Shown: piece by piece, positions 17,009 through 27,316 of the stretch
How positions within the stretch are numbered: the stretch's first letter is position 1
Layout: every line of letters begins with the position of its first letter
Position numbers and translations under genes: made by a program
The notes under the pieces: model-generated
The model's database searches: none
Seen by the model: the letters and a program-made list of their open reading frames with translations, nothing else
What the model was told of the DNA's origin: nothing
Source: an uncultured Eubacteriales bacterium
Lineage (GTDB): Bacteria; Bacillota; Clostridia; Oscillospirales; Acutalibacteraceae
Direction of reading: 5' to 3'
NCBI GenBank assembly: GCA_934692675.1
Contig: CAKUUD010000002.1
Location: 186,001-250,000, forward strand
DNA length: 64,000 bases

Positions 17009-18136
17009 TTGGAGATTAAAATTGCTCACTGTTCAGATATACATATTGGGGCTTCGATATCGTCGCTTGAGAATAAATGTTATGAACGGAGAAATGAAAT
17101 TAAAAATTCATTTTTCAAAATAATAAAAAAATGCGAACTTGAAAAAGTGCAGGTTTTATGCGTGGCAGGAGATTTGTTTGATGATACTACTGTAACTCAA
17201 TCAGATATTGAAGAAGTAAAAAATATTTGTAAAAACGCTCCTTTTAAAATTGTAATTTCTCCTGGGAATCACGATCCATTTACTGCAGATTCGCCTTATA
17301 ATTCAAATTGGCCCGAAAATGTAAGCATATTTAAAAATAATAATTTGGAAAGTATAGAGTTTCCGGAACTTAATTTAAGAGTATGGGGTGCGGCTTTTGT
17401 AAGTAGGTATGAGAGGAAGAGCTTTTTAAAAAATATTGATTTTTTTAAAGATGGCTTTATAAATTTATGCGTACTGCACGCTGATATATTAGGTAACCAA
17501 AAAGTATATAACCCGGTTACAGTTGCGGAAATAGAAAAAAGTAAAATGGATTATATAGCTTTTGGACATATACATAAGAGAAGCAGAATACTAAAAGCAG
17601 GTGAAACATTTTATTCGTACAGCGGTTCACCAGAAAGTTTAGGTTTTGATGAGCCTGGAGAAAAAGGATTTTATCTAGGATGTATCGGTAAAAATTTTTG
17701 TGATATGAAATTTGAAAAAATTTCTTCAAGGAGCTACGTAACGATCGAAATTGATATATCAAATTGCAGTAACGAAAAAGAAGTTAGAGATATTGTTTTA
17801 AATTACCTGGCAGATAAATATGGGGATGATTATCCTAAAAATATTTATAAAATTATACTCACAGGGGAAATAAAAGAAAATTTATATATTAATATAAAAA
17901 ATTTAGAAGCATCTTTGAGGGAATCCGTTTTTCATTGTATTTTAGAAGATGATACTTTCGAGAAAATAGACATCGAAAAATTAAAATACAGAACGGATTT
18001 TAAATCTTTATTTATTAAAGATATTCTCAATAAAATTGAAAGTGAACCCGACGAAAACGAAGTTAAATTGCTTAGAAATGCCTTAAAATTAGGGCTAAGA
18101 GCTTTTGAAAGTGACGTGAAATATAGTGAAAATTAA
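17009..18136 (+). CDS. SbcD/YhaO-like metallophosphoesterase (DNA repair nuclease)
   Basis: The 375-residue calcineurin-like phosphoesterase has the metal-binding motifs in order: CSDIHIG, GDLFDD, PGNHDPF, LHADI and GHIHKRS. It resembles B. subtilis YhaO and SbcD/Mre11 nucleases. The start is a TTG at 17009 preceded by GAAAGGAATG. It overlaps the following SMC-like ATPase by 11 bases, the usual nuclease-ATPase pairing. A double-strand-break end-processing role is inferred from the family. Confidence 0.9.
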   Translation: MEIKIAHCSDIHIGASISSLENKCYERRNEIKNSFFKIIKKCELEKVQVLCVAGDLFDDTTVTQSDIEEVKNICKNAPFKIVISPGNHDPFTADSPYNSNWPENVSIFKNNNLESIEFPELNLRVWGAAFVSRYERKSFLKNIDFFKDGFINLCVLHADILGNQKVYNPVTVAEIEKSKMDYIAFGHIHKRSRILKAGETFYSYSGSPESLGFDEPGEKGFYLGCIGKNFCDMKFEKISSRSYVTIEIDISNCSNEKEVRDIVLNYLADKYGDDYPKNIYKIILTGEIKENLYINIKNLEASLRESVFHCILEDDTFEKIDIEKLKYRTDFKSLFIKDILNKIESEPDENEVKLLRNALKLGLRAFESDVKYSEN

Positions 18137-20510
18137 AAGTATTCATATAGTAGGATTTGGAAAATTTAATGATTTTTCTATGGATTTTAAAGATGGATTA
18201 CAGATAATCTGTCGCCCGAATGAATATGGAAAATCAACGATAATGGAATTTATAAAAATGATGTTTTACAGCAAAAGAGCGGGAGAAAAAGCTACATCTA
18301 AAAATCGCTCTTTAAGAAAGAAATATTTTCCGTGGTCAAAAAATCAAATGGGCGGTAAAATAATATTCGAATATTCTGGAAATGAATATGAAATTCAAAA
18401 AAAATTGGATTCTTCTTCTCCTTCAAAGGATGAGGTGCTGTTTCAAAATATATCAACGGGAGAAAAAATTATTTTAGATAAAAGTCAGGAGATAGGGGAG
18501 TACCTTTTTGGAATAGACGTGAGAAGCTTTGAAAGAAGCAGTTTCATGGGAAATATAGGAAAAAGCGATTTTGAGATACATAAAAAGGAAGAAGATAAAA
18601 CCGCAGAAAAAATCATGGCTAATTTTTCGGAAAATAGCAATTTTACTGCATCAAAAAGGTTATCTGAAGCAATAAATGATTTGGAAAGTGTAACAAAACG
18701 TTCGGGCAAAATTCCAAAATTAAAGTGCAAAATTGATGAGTTAAAAATAAAAATACATAACCTAAAAGAAAAAGAAAATACACAACAACAGATTCAAGAA
18801 AAAATAGAAAAATTTAATGAATTAAAAGAAGAAAAATTAAATATACAAAAACATTTGAAAGCGGTGGAAGACTCAAATTATCTATCTAAAATAAAAAGCT
18901 TGGTATCAGAAGCTGAAAATTATGAAAATTTGAAATCTGAAATGAAAAAAATGTTATGCAGCAGCGAACTTCCGAAGGATTATGTATATAATTTGAAAAT
19001 GAGAATAGGGGAAATAGAGGACTCATGCCGGAGGCTGCGAGATTTGAATTTTTCGAAGCCGAAATGTAAAAATTATAAAAATTTTCAGAAAGAATATGAA
19101 AATATAAAATATTTATCGTCAAAAAAATCAGACTCGGAAATAAATTTGAATAAATTAAATCGCTTTCAAGACTCTTATCATTCAAATAAAAATTGTTGTG
19201 ATAATGAAAATTTAAATAATTTAGTTAATGATTATCATAATTTAAAATCGAACATATTTTGCAAAAAATCAAAAAATATTTCTTTGGCTTTATATATTTT
19301 GAATATAATTTTTCTTGTTGCTTCATTATTTACATTTGCCAGAATAGGTTCAAATAATTTTATATTTTGTATATTTTTATTTTTGGCGGTCTTGACTGGT
19401 TGCGTGAATTTGTTTAAATATATTAAAAAATCTCAAAATTTAAAATCATTAAAAAAATTGGATAGCGAAATAAATAAATCAATAATCTCCGAAAAAATTT
19501 TTTTGGAAGAAAATTTAAAAAAGTATCAGAGCGAAATTGACAAGATTTTGAATGATTTTGGATTGAATTCCGTTGAGGAATTTTATTTAAACTATATGGC
19601 GACCCAATCCGCCGGAAAAATTAGTGAAAAATGCGAAATTATAAAAAATGAAATAAAAATTTCCGTTGATTATTTAGTTAAGGAAGTTTCAAAGGTTAGA
19701 TCAGTGGAATCATATCAGCAGTGCAAAAATTTTATCGAGTATTTAGAAAAATTAAAAAATGATATGCTAAACTTGGAAGAAAAAATAAAAATAAAAGCAA
19801 ATATTTTAAATATAGATGATTACTCTTTAAAAAATTTGAAATCAATTGAAAAAGAACTGAGTTCTAAGATTGATGTTGCCCATGCGGATAAATTAGATTT
19901 GCCGCAAAAAATAGCAAGATTAGCATATTTAAACAGTCTGAATTTGGAAGAAAAAATTTCAAATTTTCAAAAAAGTATAGTGGTGTTTGATACCGATTCC
20001 AATGAACTCGAAGCCCAATTAATAAGCGAAGAAAAGCGTTTGAACCGTATGAATAACTACTTAAAAAGCCTGAAAATTGCCCATAGTACAATTGAAAATA
20101 TTTCGGACAATTTAAGAAAAAATTTTAGCCCTAAGCTTAATCAAAGAGCATCGGAGATTTTTTGCGATATTACAAAAAATAAGTATAAAGAAATCCATGT
20201 TCAAAAGGATTATAGTATTTTAATAAATAATGATGGATTTGATATTGATTACGACAAATTCAGTAACGGCACAATTGATCAGGCGTATTTTTCGTTGAGA
20301 GTAGCCATTTCAGAACTTATATCTGAAAGCAGCAGTAATGTTCCATTGATTTTGGATGATATTTTTATGCAATATGATGATGCTCGTTTGCTAAGTCTTC
20401 TAAAATTTTTGAAAAATTATTCCAATTTGTCAGAAAGGCAAATAATATTATTCACTTGTCATAGTAACGTTGAAGATTTAGCTCTGAAAAATTCAATAAT
20501 TGATTGTTAA
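18126..20510 (+). CDS. YhaN/SbcC-like AAA ATPase with coiled coil and membrane hairpin
   Basis: The 794-residue ATPase has Walker A RPNEYGKST near residue 35 and Walker B LILDDIFMQYDD near 745, flanking long coiled coils. Two membrane segments sit in the middle (around residues 385-435), a feature of YhaN rather than SbcC. The start is GTG at 18126 overlapping the nuclease gene. It probably forms an Rad50/Mre11-like complex at the membrane. Very high A+T and Lys/Asn content are in line with the neighbours. The terminator overlaps its stop codon. Confidence 0.87.
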   Translation: MKIKSIHIVGFGKFNDFSMDFKDGLQIICRPNEYGKSTIMEFIKMMFYSKRAGEKATSKNRSLRKKYFPWSKNQMGGKIIFEYSGNEYEIQKKLDSSSPSKDEVLFQNISTGEKIILDKSQEIGEYLFGIDVRSFERSSFMGNIGKSDFEIHKKEEDKTAEKIMANFSENSNFTASKRLSEAINDLESVTKRSGKIPKLKCKIDELKIKIHNLKEKENTQQQIQEKIEKFNELKEEKLNIQKHLKAVEDSNYLSKIKSLVSEAENYENLKSEMKKMLCSSELPKDYVYNLKMRIGEIEDSCRRLRDLNFSKPKCKNYKNFQKEYENIKYLSSKKSDSEINLNKLNRFQDSYHSNKNCCDNENLNNLVNDYHNLKSNIFCKKSKNISLALYILNIIFLVASLFTFARIGSNNFIFCIFLFLAVLTGCVNLFKYIKKSQNLKSLKKLDSEINKSIISEKIFLEENLKKYQSEIDKILNDFGLNSVEEFYLNYMATQSAGKISEKCEIIKNEIKISVDYLVKEVSKVRSVESYQQCKNFIEYLEKLKNDMLNLEEKIKIKANILNIDDYSLKNLKSIEKELSSKIDVAHADKLDLPQKIARLAYLNSLNLEEKISNFQKSIVVFDTDSNELEAQLISEEKRLNRMNNYLKSLKIAHSTIENISDNLRKNFSPKLNQRASEIFCDITKNKYKEIHVQKDYSILINNDGFDIDYDKFSNGTIDQAYFSLRVAISELISESSSNVPLILDDIFMQYDDARLLSLLKFLKNYSNLSERQIILFTCHSNVEDLALKNSIIDC

Positions 20511-20532
20511 TTGTAACAATCAATTATTTTTT
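20498..20532. terminator. Terminator shared between convergent yhaN-like and DUF5711-like genes
   Basis: TAATTGATTGTTA and TAACAATCAATTA form a perfect 13-bp stem with a 4-base loop, overlapping the upstream stop codon and followed by a T run on the plus strand. The minus strand has a weaker T-rich tail. Confidence 0.8.
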
Positions 20533-21735
20533 GTTTAGATTTATTTTTATTTTATCAATTGTAGCTCCTCGCAGAGTATACATATTTGAATTGGGCAAAA
20601 GCACGACTTTTTTCAAATGGTGCTTAACGGGCATAGTCCCTTCGAGTTTGCCCGAAATATTGTAAGAATAAAGTTTATCTGAACTTATCCCTATAATTCT
20701 ATTTTTTCTTTGAGAAACACTATAAAGGCTGGACTCGGAGTTAAGCTTTGTAATTTCATTTCCGGTGATGTCAATTGATATTATCTCATCATTTTCGTTA
20801 TCGTTAACAGAGGGCGTCAAACAGCAGCATATTCCATAATCTTTGTTAAAGTCGTAAGATTTTAATATTTTATCTTCGTATCCAACGTTTTTACAGTTAT
20901 AATTTTTGGTATTTATGAAAGACATATATTTGTCGCCGATCGCAAGTAGATTTTCGTTTGCTAAAATATTTAAAGTAGTGCAAGTGTTATTGCTTAGTTT
21001 TATTTTATGTTCCGGGGTTTCGGACGAAAAATCAAGGACATAGATTTCTGATGCTATTTCTCCGTTTTCTGTTGAAATTCCACTAACAAAAGCTTTAGTT
21101 GCAAAAGAATTTATACAAATATCTGTTACGTAAATATCTGAAAAGTAATAATGATATTTTTCTACGTGAGATTTATTGTATACAGTTAATTCGGATAAGT
21201 GGTTTACAGATTCGGTGATTATCGCGCAGGAACCAGTTTCGGATACCGCGCCAGCTATAATTTTTTTCTCTGTTTTTCCTTCAAATAATGTTTTTGAAAG
21301 GCTTTCTAGCTTATAATTTTTACCGCCAATATCATATATAATTTGTCTTATGCCACTGATTTTTAAACACGGATTGCTAAAATTATGTTTGGATTTTCGA
21401 ATAATCTTTCCTTTTGAATTTAATATATTTAGCGAGGTATCACTTAGAGCAAAGATATTTTTGTCATAGATTTGAAAATTTTTACTTAAAACCTTTTCGC
21501 CATCAAGTCCGGACGGAAAGGAGTCCATAAATCCTACGCTAAAAACTTTCCCTTGTGCCCACAAAATAATATTTTCAGGCAGAAAATTTATCCTATTGAC
21601 CCATAAAATCATGAACACAAAGCTGCCTACAAGGACTAAAATTATATTTTTTATATCTTTGATAAGTCTTTTATTTTCTGTTTTTATTTTTTTGAAAAAT
21701 TCGTAAAATTTATTAAAAATATTTTTAAAAATCAT
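20524..21735 (-). CDS. DUF5711-like membrane-anchored beta-propeller-type protein
   Basis: The 403-residue protein has a basic cytosolic N-terminus, one membrane segment at about residues 30-48 (NIILVLVGSFVFMILWV), and a long extracellular part made of repeated short beta-type units (for example IYDKNIFALSDTSLNIL). This is the layout of DUF5711 family proteins, common in Ruminococcaceae and of unknown role. It lies 50 bases upstream of truA on the same strand. Family assignment is from overall resemblance, not from a search. Confidence 0.65.
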   Translation of the reverse strand: MIFKNIFNKFYEFFKKIKTENKRLIKDIKNIILVLVGSFVFMILWVNRINFLPENIILWAQGKVFSVGFMDSFPSGLDGEKVLSKNFQIYDKNIFALSDTSLNILNSKGKIIRKSKHNFSNPCLKISGIRQIIYDIGGKNYKLESLSKTLFEGKTEKKIIAGAVSETGSCAIITESVNHLSELTVYNKSHVEKYHYYFSDIYVTDICINSFATKAFVSGISTENGEIASEIYVLDFSSETPEHKIKLSNNTCTTLNILANENLLAIGDKYMSFINTKNYNCKNVGYEDKILKSYDFNKDYGICCCLTPSVNDNENDEIISIDITGNEITKLNSESSLYSVSQRKNRIIGISSDKLYSYNISGKLEGTMPVKHHLKKVVLLPNSNMYTLRGATIDKIKINLNKK

Positions 21736-21784
21736 TTTTTGAGTTACTCAAAGTAACTTTTCACCATCCTTGAGATTTTTAATT

Positions 21785-22555
21785 TCAGTAGAAAATTTTA
21801 TTAAGATATAACCCATGAGCCGGCGCTGTTGGCCCTGCTAAAGCCCTGTTCTTTTCGCTTATAATTTTGGGAATATCTTCAGGATTTATTTTTCCTTGTG
21901 CTACTCTTAAAAGTGTTCCTACGATTATTCTCACCATGTTATACAAAAATCCATCTGCTTTTATTTTTATAATTATTAAATCTCCATCTTTTTTTATACT
22001 CAAATCCTGAATTGTCCTTACCATGTTTGAAGCCTCTCGGGATTTGTCTATGGTCGCGAAGGAAGTAAAATCGTGCGTGCCGATAAGCATACTTGCAGCT
22101 GCATTCAATTTGTTTATATCTACAGGATACCAATAGTGAAATGCATATTTATCCAAAAACGGATTTCTTATTTTTGAGTTTAATATTTTGTAAATGTACT
22201 CTTTGGCCACACATGAATATCTTGCATGGAAATTTTCATCCACATCCCTACATGAATTAACCGCTATATCTCCGGGAAGATATCTGTTAAGAGCAAAAAT
22301 CAAATTCTCACACTTAATTTTACTGTCGGTTTTAAAAGAAATTCCGTACATATTGGCATGAACTCCCGAATCTGTGCGACTGCATCCTTTTATTTCAGAG
22401 GTGCATTTCAGGACATTTTTTAGTGCATTTTGAAAAATTTCTTGAATAGTAACAGCGTTTTTTTGGATTTGAAAACCATGATAATTTGTTCCATCATAAG
22501 AAAGGGTCAAAAAAATATTTCTGTCTTTTTTTATATTATTATGTATTTGTTGCAT
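21785..22555 (-). CDS. truA: tRNA pseudouridine(38-40) synthase
   Basis: TruA modifies U38-U40 in tRNA anticodon stems. The 256-residue protein has the catalytic Asp motif GCSRTDSGVHA, the N-terminal LSYDGTNYHGFQIQ, and ARYSCVAKEYIYKI. Length is normal. Its start overlaps ecfT by 25 bases, a conserved ecfA1-ecfA2-ecfT-truA arrangement in Firmicutes, and translation is probably coupled. Confidence 0.96.
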   Translation of the reverse strand: MQQIHNNIKKDRNIFLTLSYDGTNYHGFQIQKNAVTIQEIFQNALKNVLKCTSEIKGCSRTDSGVHANMYGISFKTDSKIKCENLIFALNRYLPGDIAVNSCRDVDENFHARYSCVAKEYIYKILNSKIRNPFLDKYAFHYWYPVDINKLNAAASMLIGTHDFTSFATIDKSREASNMVRTIQDLSIKKDGDLIIIKIKADGFLYNMVRIIVGTLLRVAQGKINPEDIPKIISEKNRALAGPTAPAHGLYLNKIFY

Positions 22556-23337
22556 GCATAAGCTCCCAAAACTAAAATTAAAATATACATCGATGCTATT
22601 AAATCTCGGTAACTGAATTGCAAAGTTTTAAAGTTGGAACGTTTTTTTGAGCTGTCGTAACTCCTTGATTCCATCGATATTGCTAGGTCGTTGGCTTTTT
22701 TTAGTGATGATATGAAAAGAGGGGCAATCACAGCCAAATAGGCTTTGAGTTTAACAATAAGATTTTTATCATGGAATTTTGCGCCTCTTACCAATTGTGC
22801 GTTATATATATTTTCGGCTTCTTCAAATAGTACGGGCAAAAATCTTAGTGAAATCGTTATAGTTACGGCCACTTCCTGAACATTAATTTTAAATATTTTA
22901 AGAGGGCTGAGTATACTTTCCAAAGCCTTTGATATTTGGTTGGGTGAGGTGGTGTACATATTTACAGAGCTTATTAAAATTACAGAAATTAACCGGATAA
23001 ATACCACAATACTGCTTTTTGCAACCTTGGGATTTACGTGAAAAGAATTTTCTTTCATAAAATGAAAATTGTATTCGCAAATGAAATTTATCACACAAGT
23101 AATAACTGACATTATAATGACAGGTTTTAGACTTTTTAAATAATTTTTAGGAGAAACCGAAGAAAAAAACGTAATAATAAGCGCACCACAAAAAATAGTC
23201 AAAAGTGAAATAATATGGTTAGTTGTAAAAACGACATAAAAAATAACAAATAAAGATAATATTTTTATTCTCGGGTCGAGCTTATGTAAAAATGAATCTC
23301 CTGCAATAAATTTACCAAAATATATTTTTTTAATCAA
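22531..23337 (-). CDS. ecfT: ECF transporter transmembrane subunit EcfT
   Basis: EcfT is the scaffold subunit that joins the two EcfA ATPases to exchangeable substrate-binding S components. The 268-residue protein has several membrane helices, the N-terminal HKLDPRIKIL motif, and the coupling-helix Ala-Arg-Gly motif (AQLVRGAKF, with MESRSYDSSKKR further on). It overlaps ecfA2 by eight bases. A RibU-like S component is encoded at 57338-57883. Confidence 0.94.
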   Translation of the reverse strand: MIKKIYFGKFIAGDSFLHKLDPRIKILSLFVIFYVVFTTNHIISLLTIFCGALIITFFSSVSPKNYLKSLKPVIIMSVITCVINFICEYNFHFMKENSFHVNPKVAKSSIVVFIRLISVILISSVNMYTTSPNQISKALESILSPLKIFKINVQEVAVTITISLRFLPVLFEEAENIYNAQLVRGAKFHDKNLIVKLKAYLAVIAPLFISSLKKANDLAISMESRSYDSSKKRSNFKTLQFSYRDLIASMYILILVLGAYACNKYIII

Positions 23338-24175
23338 TTTTTTGCACCTCAGTATTTTTTAAGTATTCAAGTATTTGAATTTTTGCTCTTTCTAACTGAA
23401 TTTCAAAAGGAATATGATAACCATTTTCATTTATTTTATTTATAATTTTCGATGCGTCGGGAATATCAAGCCCTAGCTCTAAGAGTTTTTTACTTTGCTT
23501 GAAAATTTCTTTTGAATCTCCAAAAGCAACCTGTTTTCCCAAATGCATAATTAAAATTTTATCAGAAAGGTAAGCAGCTTCCTCCATAACGTGAGAAACA
23601 AAAATTATCGTGGCATTTTTTTGCGATTTGTAATTTTTTATATATTCTATCAATTTAATTGCCGATGCAGCATCGAGCCCGGCTGTGAATTCATCTAAAA
23701 TCAATACTTGTGGGTGAGTTACGAGTATTCCTGCAAGGGCACACTTTCGCTTTTCTCCTCCTGATAAACTCAGGTGAGATTTACTTAGTAAACTTTCATC
23801 TATATTTAAAAAATCGATAGTTTCTGATATTCTTTTTTTAATCGTATTTTCATCTGTATCTCTGTTTCTTAGGCCGAACGCGATATCATCGTAAATAGTC
23901 TTGCTGAACAACTGTTTTTCCGGATACTGAAAAAGTATTCCTATTTTGGAATATAGTTCATTTTTTAAATCAGATATATTTTTATTATCCAAGAGAATGC
24001 TACCTTCGGAAGGCTCCAAAAGCCCGCTGAGTAAATTAATTATTGTGGACTTTCCGGAGCCGGTTTTCCCGAGTATTCCCAGAATTTCTCCTTTATTTAT
24101 ATCAAAATTTATGTTTGAAAGAGAAAAATCATCAGATTTATCGTATGTGTAATAAACATTTTTAAATGAAATCAT
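23330..24175 (-). CDS. ecfA2: ECF transporter ATPase EcfA2
   Basis: This is one of the paired ATPases of the group II ECF vitamin transporter. The 281-residue protein shows Walker A LGKTGSGKST, Q-loop FQYPEKQLF (the YPE of EcfA proteins), signature LSLSGGEKRK, Walker B LILDEFTAGLD and switch His in VSHVMEEA. It overlaps ecfA1 by four bases and ecfT by eight, so stoichiometric synthesis is likely. Confidence 0.93.
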   Translation of the reverse strand: MISFKNVYYTYDKSDDFSLSNINFDINKGEILGILGKTGSGKSTIINLLSGLLEPSEGSILLDNKNISDLKNELYSKIGILFQYPEKQLFSKTIYDDIAFGLRNRDTDENTIKKRISETIDFLNIDESLLSKSHLSLSGGEKRKCALAGILVTHPQVLILDEFTAGLDAASAIKLIEYIKNYKSQKNATIIFVSHVMEEAAYLSDKILIMHLGKQVAFGDSKEIFKQSKKLLELGLDIPDASKIINKINENGYHIPFEIQLERAKIQILEYLKNTEVQKID

Positions 24176-25020
24176 TTTATTTTCTCCAGTATTTTTATTA
24201 TTTCGTCAGCACATTCAGAATTACAAAATTTGTTTGTATCGACGCTGTATCCGTTAATTTTCAAAAAGTGAAGTATGTCCGTAGATGCAAGTGGTAAAAT
24301 ATCGCTTTTTTGGATGAGTTCAACATCAGAAAACAACTTCTTAGGAGGCTTTATATCTATTATTTTAGCCTTGTCCATGAGAACCACTCTATCGGAGTAC
24401 AGGGCTTCATTTATGTAATGAGTTATTAGTATAACAGTTATTTTGTGGATATTTTTTAGTTTTAATATAGTGTTTAAAATATTTTTTTTAGAATCAGGAT
24501 CAAGCATAGAAGTAGGTTCGTCAAATACCATGATATCGGGTTTCATAGCCAGAACTCCGGCAATGATTAATTTTTGTTTTTGACCTCCGGATAGCGAATT
24601 TATGCTCTTTTTTTCGAATCCGTCAAGCCCGACTTCGTGGAGTGTATTTTTTATTATAGAGCCTATTTCTTTGGCGGGAACACATAAATTTTCTAAACCA
24701 AACGCTATTTCCTCTTCGACAGTCGAAGAAATAATTTGATTATCTGGATTTTGAAATACCATTCCTACTTTTTTCTTAACTTCCGAGATATTGTTTTTCG
24801 TGTTTAAACCATCTATATACACCTCTCCGGAAGTAGGAATCAAAGTTCCATTTAAAAGCTTTGCCAAAGTAGATTTTCCGCACCCGTTTGGTCCCATTAT
24901 CGATATGAATTCACCTTGATTTACAAAAAAATTTATGTTTTCAAGCAAAGTAGCCGAATTGTTACTGTATATGTCTGTGCTTTTATAAGTAACATTCTCT
25001 AAACTTATAAATTTTTTCAT
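24172..25020 (-). CDS. ecfA1: ECF transporter ATPase EcfA1
   Basis: This is the first ATPase of the EcfA1-A2-T module. The 282-residue protein has Walker A MGPNGCGKST, Q-loop FQNPDNQI, signature LSGGQKQK, Walker B MVFDEPTSMLD and switch His in ITHYINEA. It heads the ecfA1-ecfA2-ecfT-truA set and lies 11 bases downstream of the methyltransferase gene. A role in vitamin uptake is inferred from the family. Confidence 0.93.
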   Translation of the reverse strand: MKKFISLENVTYKSTDIYSNNSATLLENINFFVNQGEFISIMGPNGCGKSTLAKLLNGTLIPTSGEVYIDGLNTKNNISEVKKKVGMVFQNPDNQIISSTVEEEIAFGLENLCVPAKEIGSIIKNTLHEVGLDGFEKKSINSLSGGQKQKLIIAGVLAMKPDIMVFDEPTSMLDPDSKKNILNTILKLKNIHKITVILITHYINEALYSDRVVLMDKAKIIDIKPPKKLFSDVELIQKSDILPLASTDILHFLKINGYSVDTNKFCNSECADEIIKILEKIK

Positions 25021-25031
25021 AAAATCACTTC

Positions 25032-25904
25032 CTAAAATATTTTATTTTTGCTCCATATAGCTGTTGCTCCGGCGGGCATAACTAGCTCTGATGATGAAAC
25101 AGGTATGCCTATTTCATCTGAATATACATATCCTCCTAATTCTTTTTGGAGCACTTCAGACAACATATATCCCATAACAGATGGCGAAAGCCCCGTGGAA
25201 TATGAATTTATAACAAAAAATTCGGCGTCTTCTGATAAAACGTTTTTACACAATTTTATAAATTCATATATGTTATCTTCAATTCTCCAAATTTCTCCCC
25301 GAGGTCCTCTTCCGTAAGATGGCGGGTCCATTATAAGGCCATCATATTTGTTGTTTCTTTTTATTTCTCTCAGGACGAATTTTTCGCAATCGTCAACAAT
25401 CCATCTGATAGGAGCGGTTTTTAGATTAGAAAGTTCTGCGTTTTCTCTTGCCCATGTTACCATGCCTTTCGAAGCATCAACGTGACAGACTTTAGCTCCG
25501 GCGTTTGCGCATGCCAAAGTTGCGCCTCCTGTGTATGCAAATAAATTCAATACGTTTGTAGGCGCTTTTCTCTTTTTTATAATTGTTTCAAACATATCCC
25601 AGTTTACTGCCTGTTCCGGGAATATGCCCGTGTGCTTGAAATTCATCATTTTTACATTGAAATTTAAATTTTTGTACGATATTTTCCAAGATTCCGGAAC
25701 GTGTTTTTTTGTTTCCCAAGCACCGCCGCCTTTGGATGACCTATGATAAACAGCGCTGTAATTATTCCATTGAGGCAATAATTTAGGCGTTTTCCAAATT
25801 ACCTGAGGATCGGGTCTAACCAAAATTATATCGCCCCAGCGTTCTAACCTGTCTCCATCCGAGGTGTCCAAAAGTTCGTAATCTTTCCATTTTGTGTATC
25901 TCAT
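25032..25904 (-). CDS. RlmI-like class I SAM-dependent methyltransferase
   Basis: The 290-residue enzyme has a SAM-binding motif NLFAYTGGATLACANAGA, an acidic loop VDASKGMVTWARENA, and the DPPSYGRG catalytic motif typical of RNA/protein N- or C5-methyltransferases in the RlmI/COG1092 group. It lacks the long N-terminal PUA domain of E. coli RlmI; the first 90 residues form a short beta-rich domain. The substrate (probably rRNA) cannot be told from sequence. It lies between glmM and the ECF genes. Confidence 0.85.
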   Translation of the reverse strand: MRYTKWKDYELLDTSDGDRLERWGDIILVRPDPQVIWKTPKLLPQWNNYSAVYHRSSKGGGAWETKKHVPESWKISYKNLNFNVKMMNFKHTGIFPEQAVNWDMFETIIKKRKAPTNVLNLFAYTGGATLACANAGAKVCHVDASKGMVTWARENAELSNLKTAPIRWIVDDCEKFVLREIKRNNKYDGLIMDPPSYGRGPRGEIWRIEDNIYEFIKLCKNVLSEDAEFFVINSYSTGLSPSVMGYMLSEVLQKELGGYVYSDEIGIPVSSSELVMPAGATAIWSKNKIF

Positions 25905-25938
25905 TTTTTATTTTCATTCCTTATTGTGTAACAACTTT

Positions 25939-27285
25939 TTATTTTAAATTTTCTGAAACTACAATTCGTGCTTCTTCTATCAAAGAATCTAATTTCTTTT
26001 CATCAAGACATTCGACCATAATGCGAATTTTGGGTTCTGTTCCGGATTCACGGATTAAAATTCTTCCGGATGAACCAAGCTTTGCAGTGGCATTTTTTAT
26101 ATATTCTTGAATTTTTTCGTTATTTTTCAGTAGACCTTTTTGTGACAATTCTATTTTCACTTCGGATTGCTTTTGAGGATATTTTACAAATTGAGATGAA
26201 AGCTCGGATATAGATTTTCCGGTCTTTGAGAGTATGTTTAAAATTTGTAGAGCTGTTAATTGGCCATCTCCTGTGGATGATAAATCCCCGAATATTACAT
26301 GCCCGGATTGTTCTCCTCCGATGCTGTAATTTTTTTCAAGCATTCTTTCTAAAACATATCTGTCACCGACTTTTGTTTCTGATAAATTTATGTCATTTTT
26401 TTTGCAAAATTCTTTAAGCCCCATGTTAGACATAATCGTAGCGACAAGGGTATTGTTGGTTAGTTTGCCGTTATCTTTTAAATACTTGGCGCAAAGAGCC
26501 AGGATAATGTCTCCGTCCACTATTTTACCGTTATTATCTATTAATAAGCAACGATCGGCATCTCCGTCAAACGCAATTCCTATATCACATTTGTTTTTAA
26601 CGACGTATTCAGATAATTTTCCTAAATGAGTAGAACCGCAATTTTCGTTGATGTTTATTCCGTCAGGATTATCGAAAAGAATGGTTGCATTTGAATTTAT
26701 TTCAGAAAAAATTTTACCCGCAGTTGCACTGGCAGAGCCGTTCGCACAGTCTACAGCTATTTTTAAATTTTCTATATTTCCTTCAAAAGTTTCGCATAAA
26801 TAATTTGTATAATCATCTATTGCTGATTCACATTTTAAAATCTTTCCTAATTTTTCTCCTATCGGTAAGCTCAGTTCTTCATTGCCTTCCACTAATTTTT
26901 CAATGGAATCTTCTATTTCATCGGTGAGTTTGTAGCCATCCTTATTAAAAAATTTTATTCCGTTGAATTCAAACGAATTGTGAGAGGCGGATATCATTAT
27001 TCCCGCGTCTGCGTTATATTTTTTCACAAGATAGGATACAGCAGGAGTGGGGACGACCCCGAGCGAAATTCCTTTTGCTCCTACGGAAGCTATCCCTGCT
27101 AAAAGAGCGTTCTCAAGCATATCCGATGATATTCTCGTGTCTTTTCCTATCAATATTTTTGCGCTATGCCCACAATTGCCGGTCAGTACTTTTGCCGCTG
27201 CGCGACCTAATTTTATAGCAAGTTCACAGGTGAGTTCTCTGTTTGCAACTCCTCTGACTCCGTCTGTTCCAAAAAATTTTCCCAT
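25939..27285 (-). CDS. glmM: Phosphoglucosamine mutase
   Basis: GlmM converts glucosamine-6-P to glucosamine-1-P for peptidoglycan precursors. The 448-residue protein has the phosphoserine motif MISASHNSFEFNG, the metal-binding DGDADR (in IAFDGDADRCLL), the sugar-binding GGEQSGHVIF and the C-terminal RESGTEPKIRIMVE. Start GKFFGTDGVRGVAN and length are typical. Its product is the substrate for GlmU acetyltransferase, a domain missing from the glmU copy at the left edge. Confidence 0.97.
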   Translation of the reverse strand: MGKFFGTDGVRGVANRELTCELAIKLGRAAAKVLTGNCGHSAKILIGKDTRISSDMLENALLAGIASVGAKGISLGVVPTPAVSYLVKKYNADAGIMISASHNSFEFNGIKFFNKDGYKLTDEIEDSIEKLVEGNEELSLPIGEKLGKILKCESAIDDYTNYLCETFEGNIENLKIAVDCANGSASATAGKIFSEINSNATILFDNPDGININENCGSTHLGKLSEYVVKNKCDIGIAFDGDADRCLLIDNNGKIVDGDIILALCAKYLKDNGKLTNNTLVATIMSNMGLKEFCKKNDINLSETKVGDRYVLERMLEKNYSIGGEQSGHVIFGDLSSTGDGQLTALQILNILSKTGKSISELSSQFVKYPQKQSEVKIELSQKGLLKNNEKIQEYIKNATAKLGSSGRILIRESGTEPKIRIMVECLDEKKLDSLIEEARIVVSENLK

Positions 27286-27316
27286 AAAAATCCTCCTAAA
27301 GTGTTAAACTGAAGTA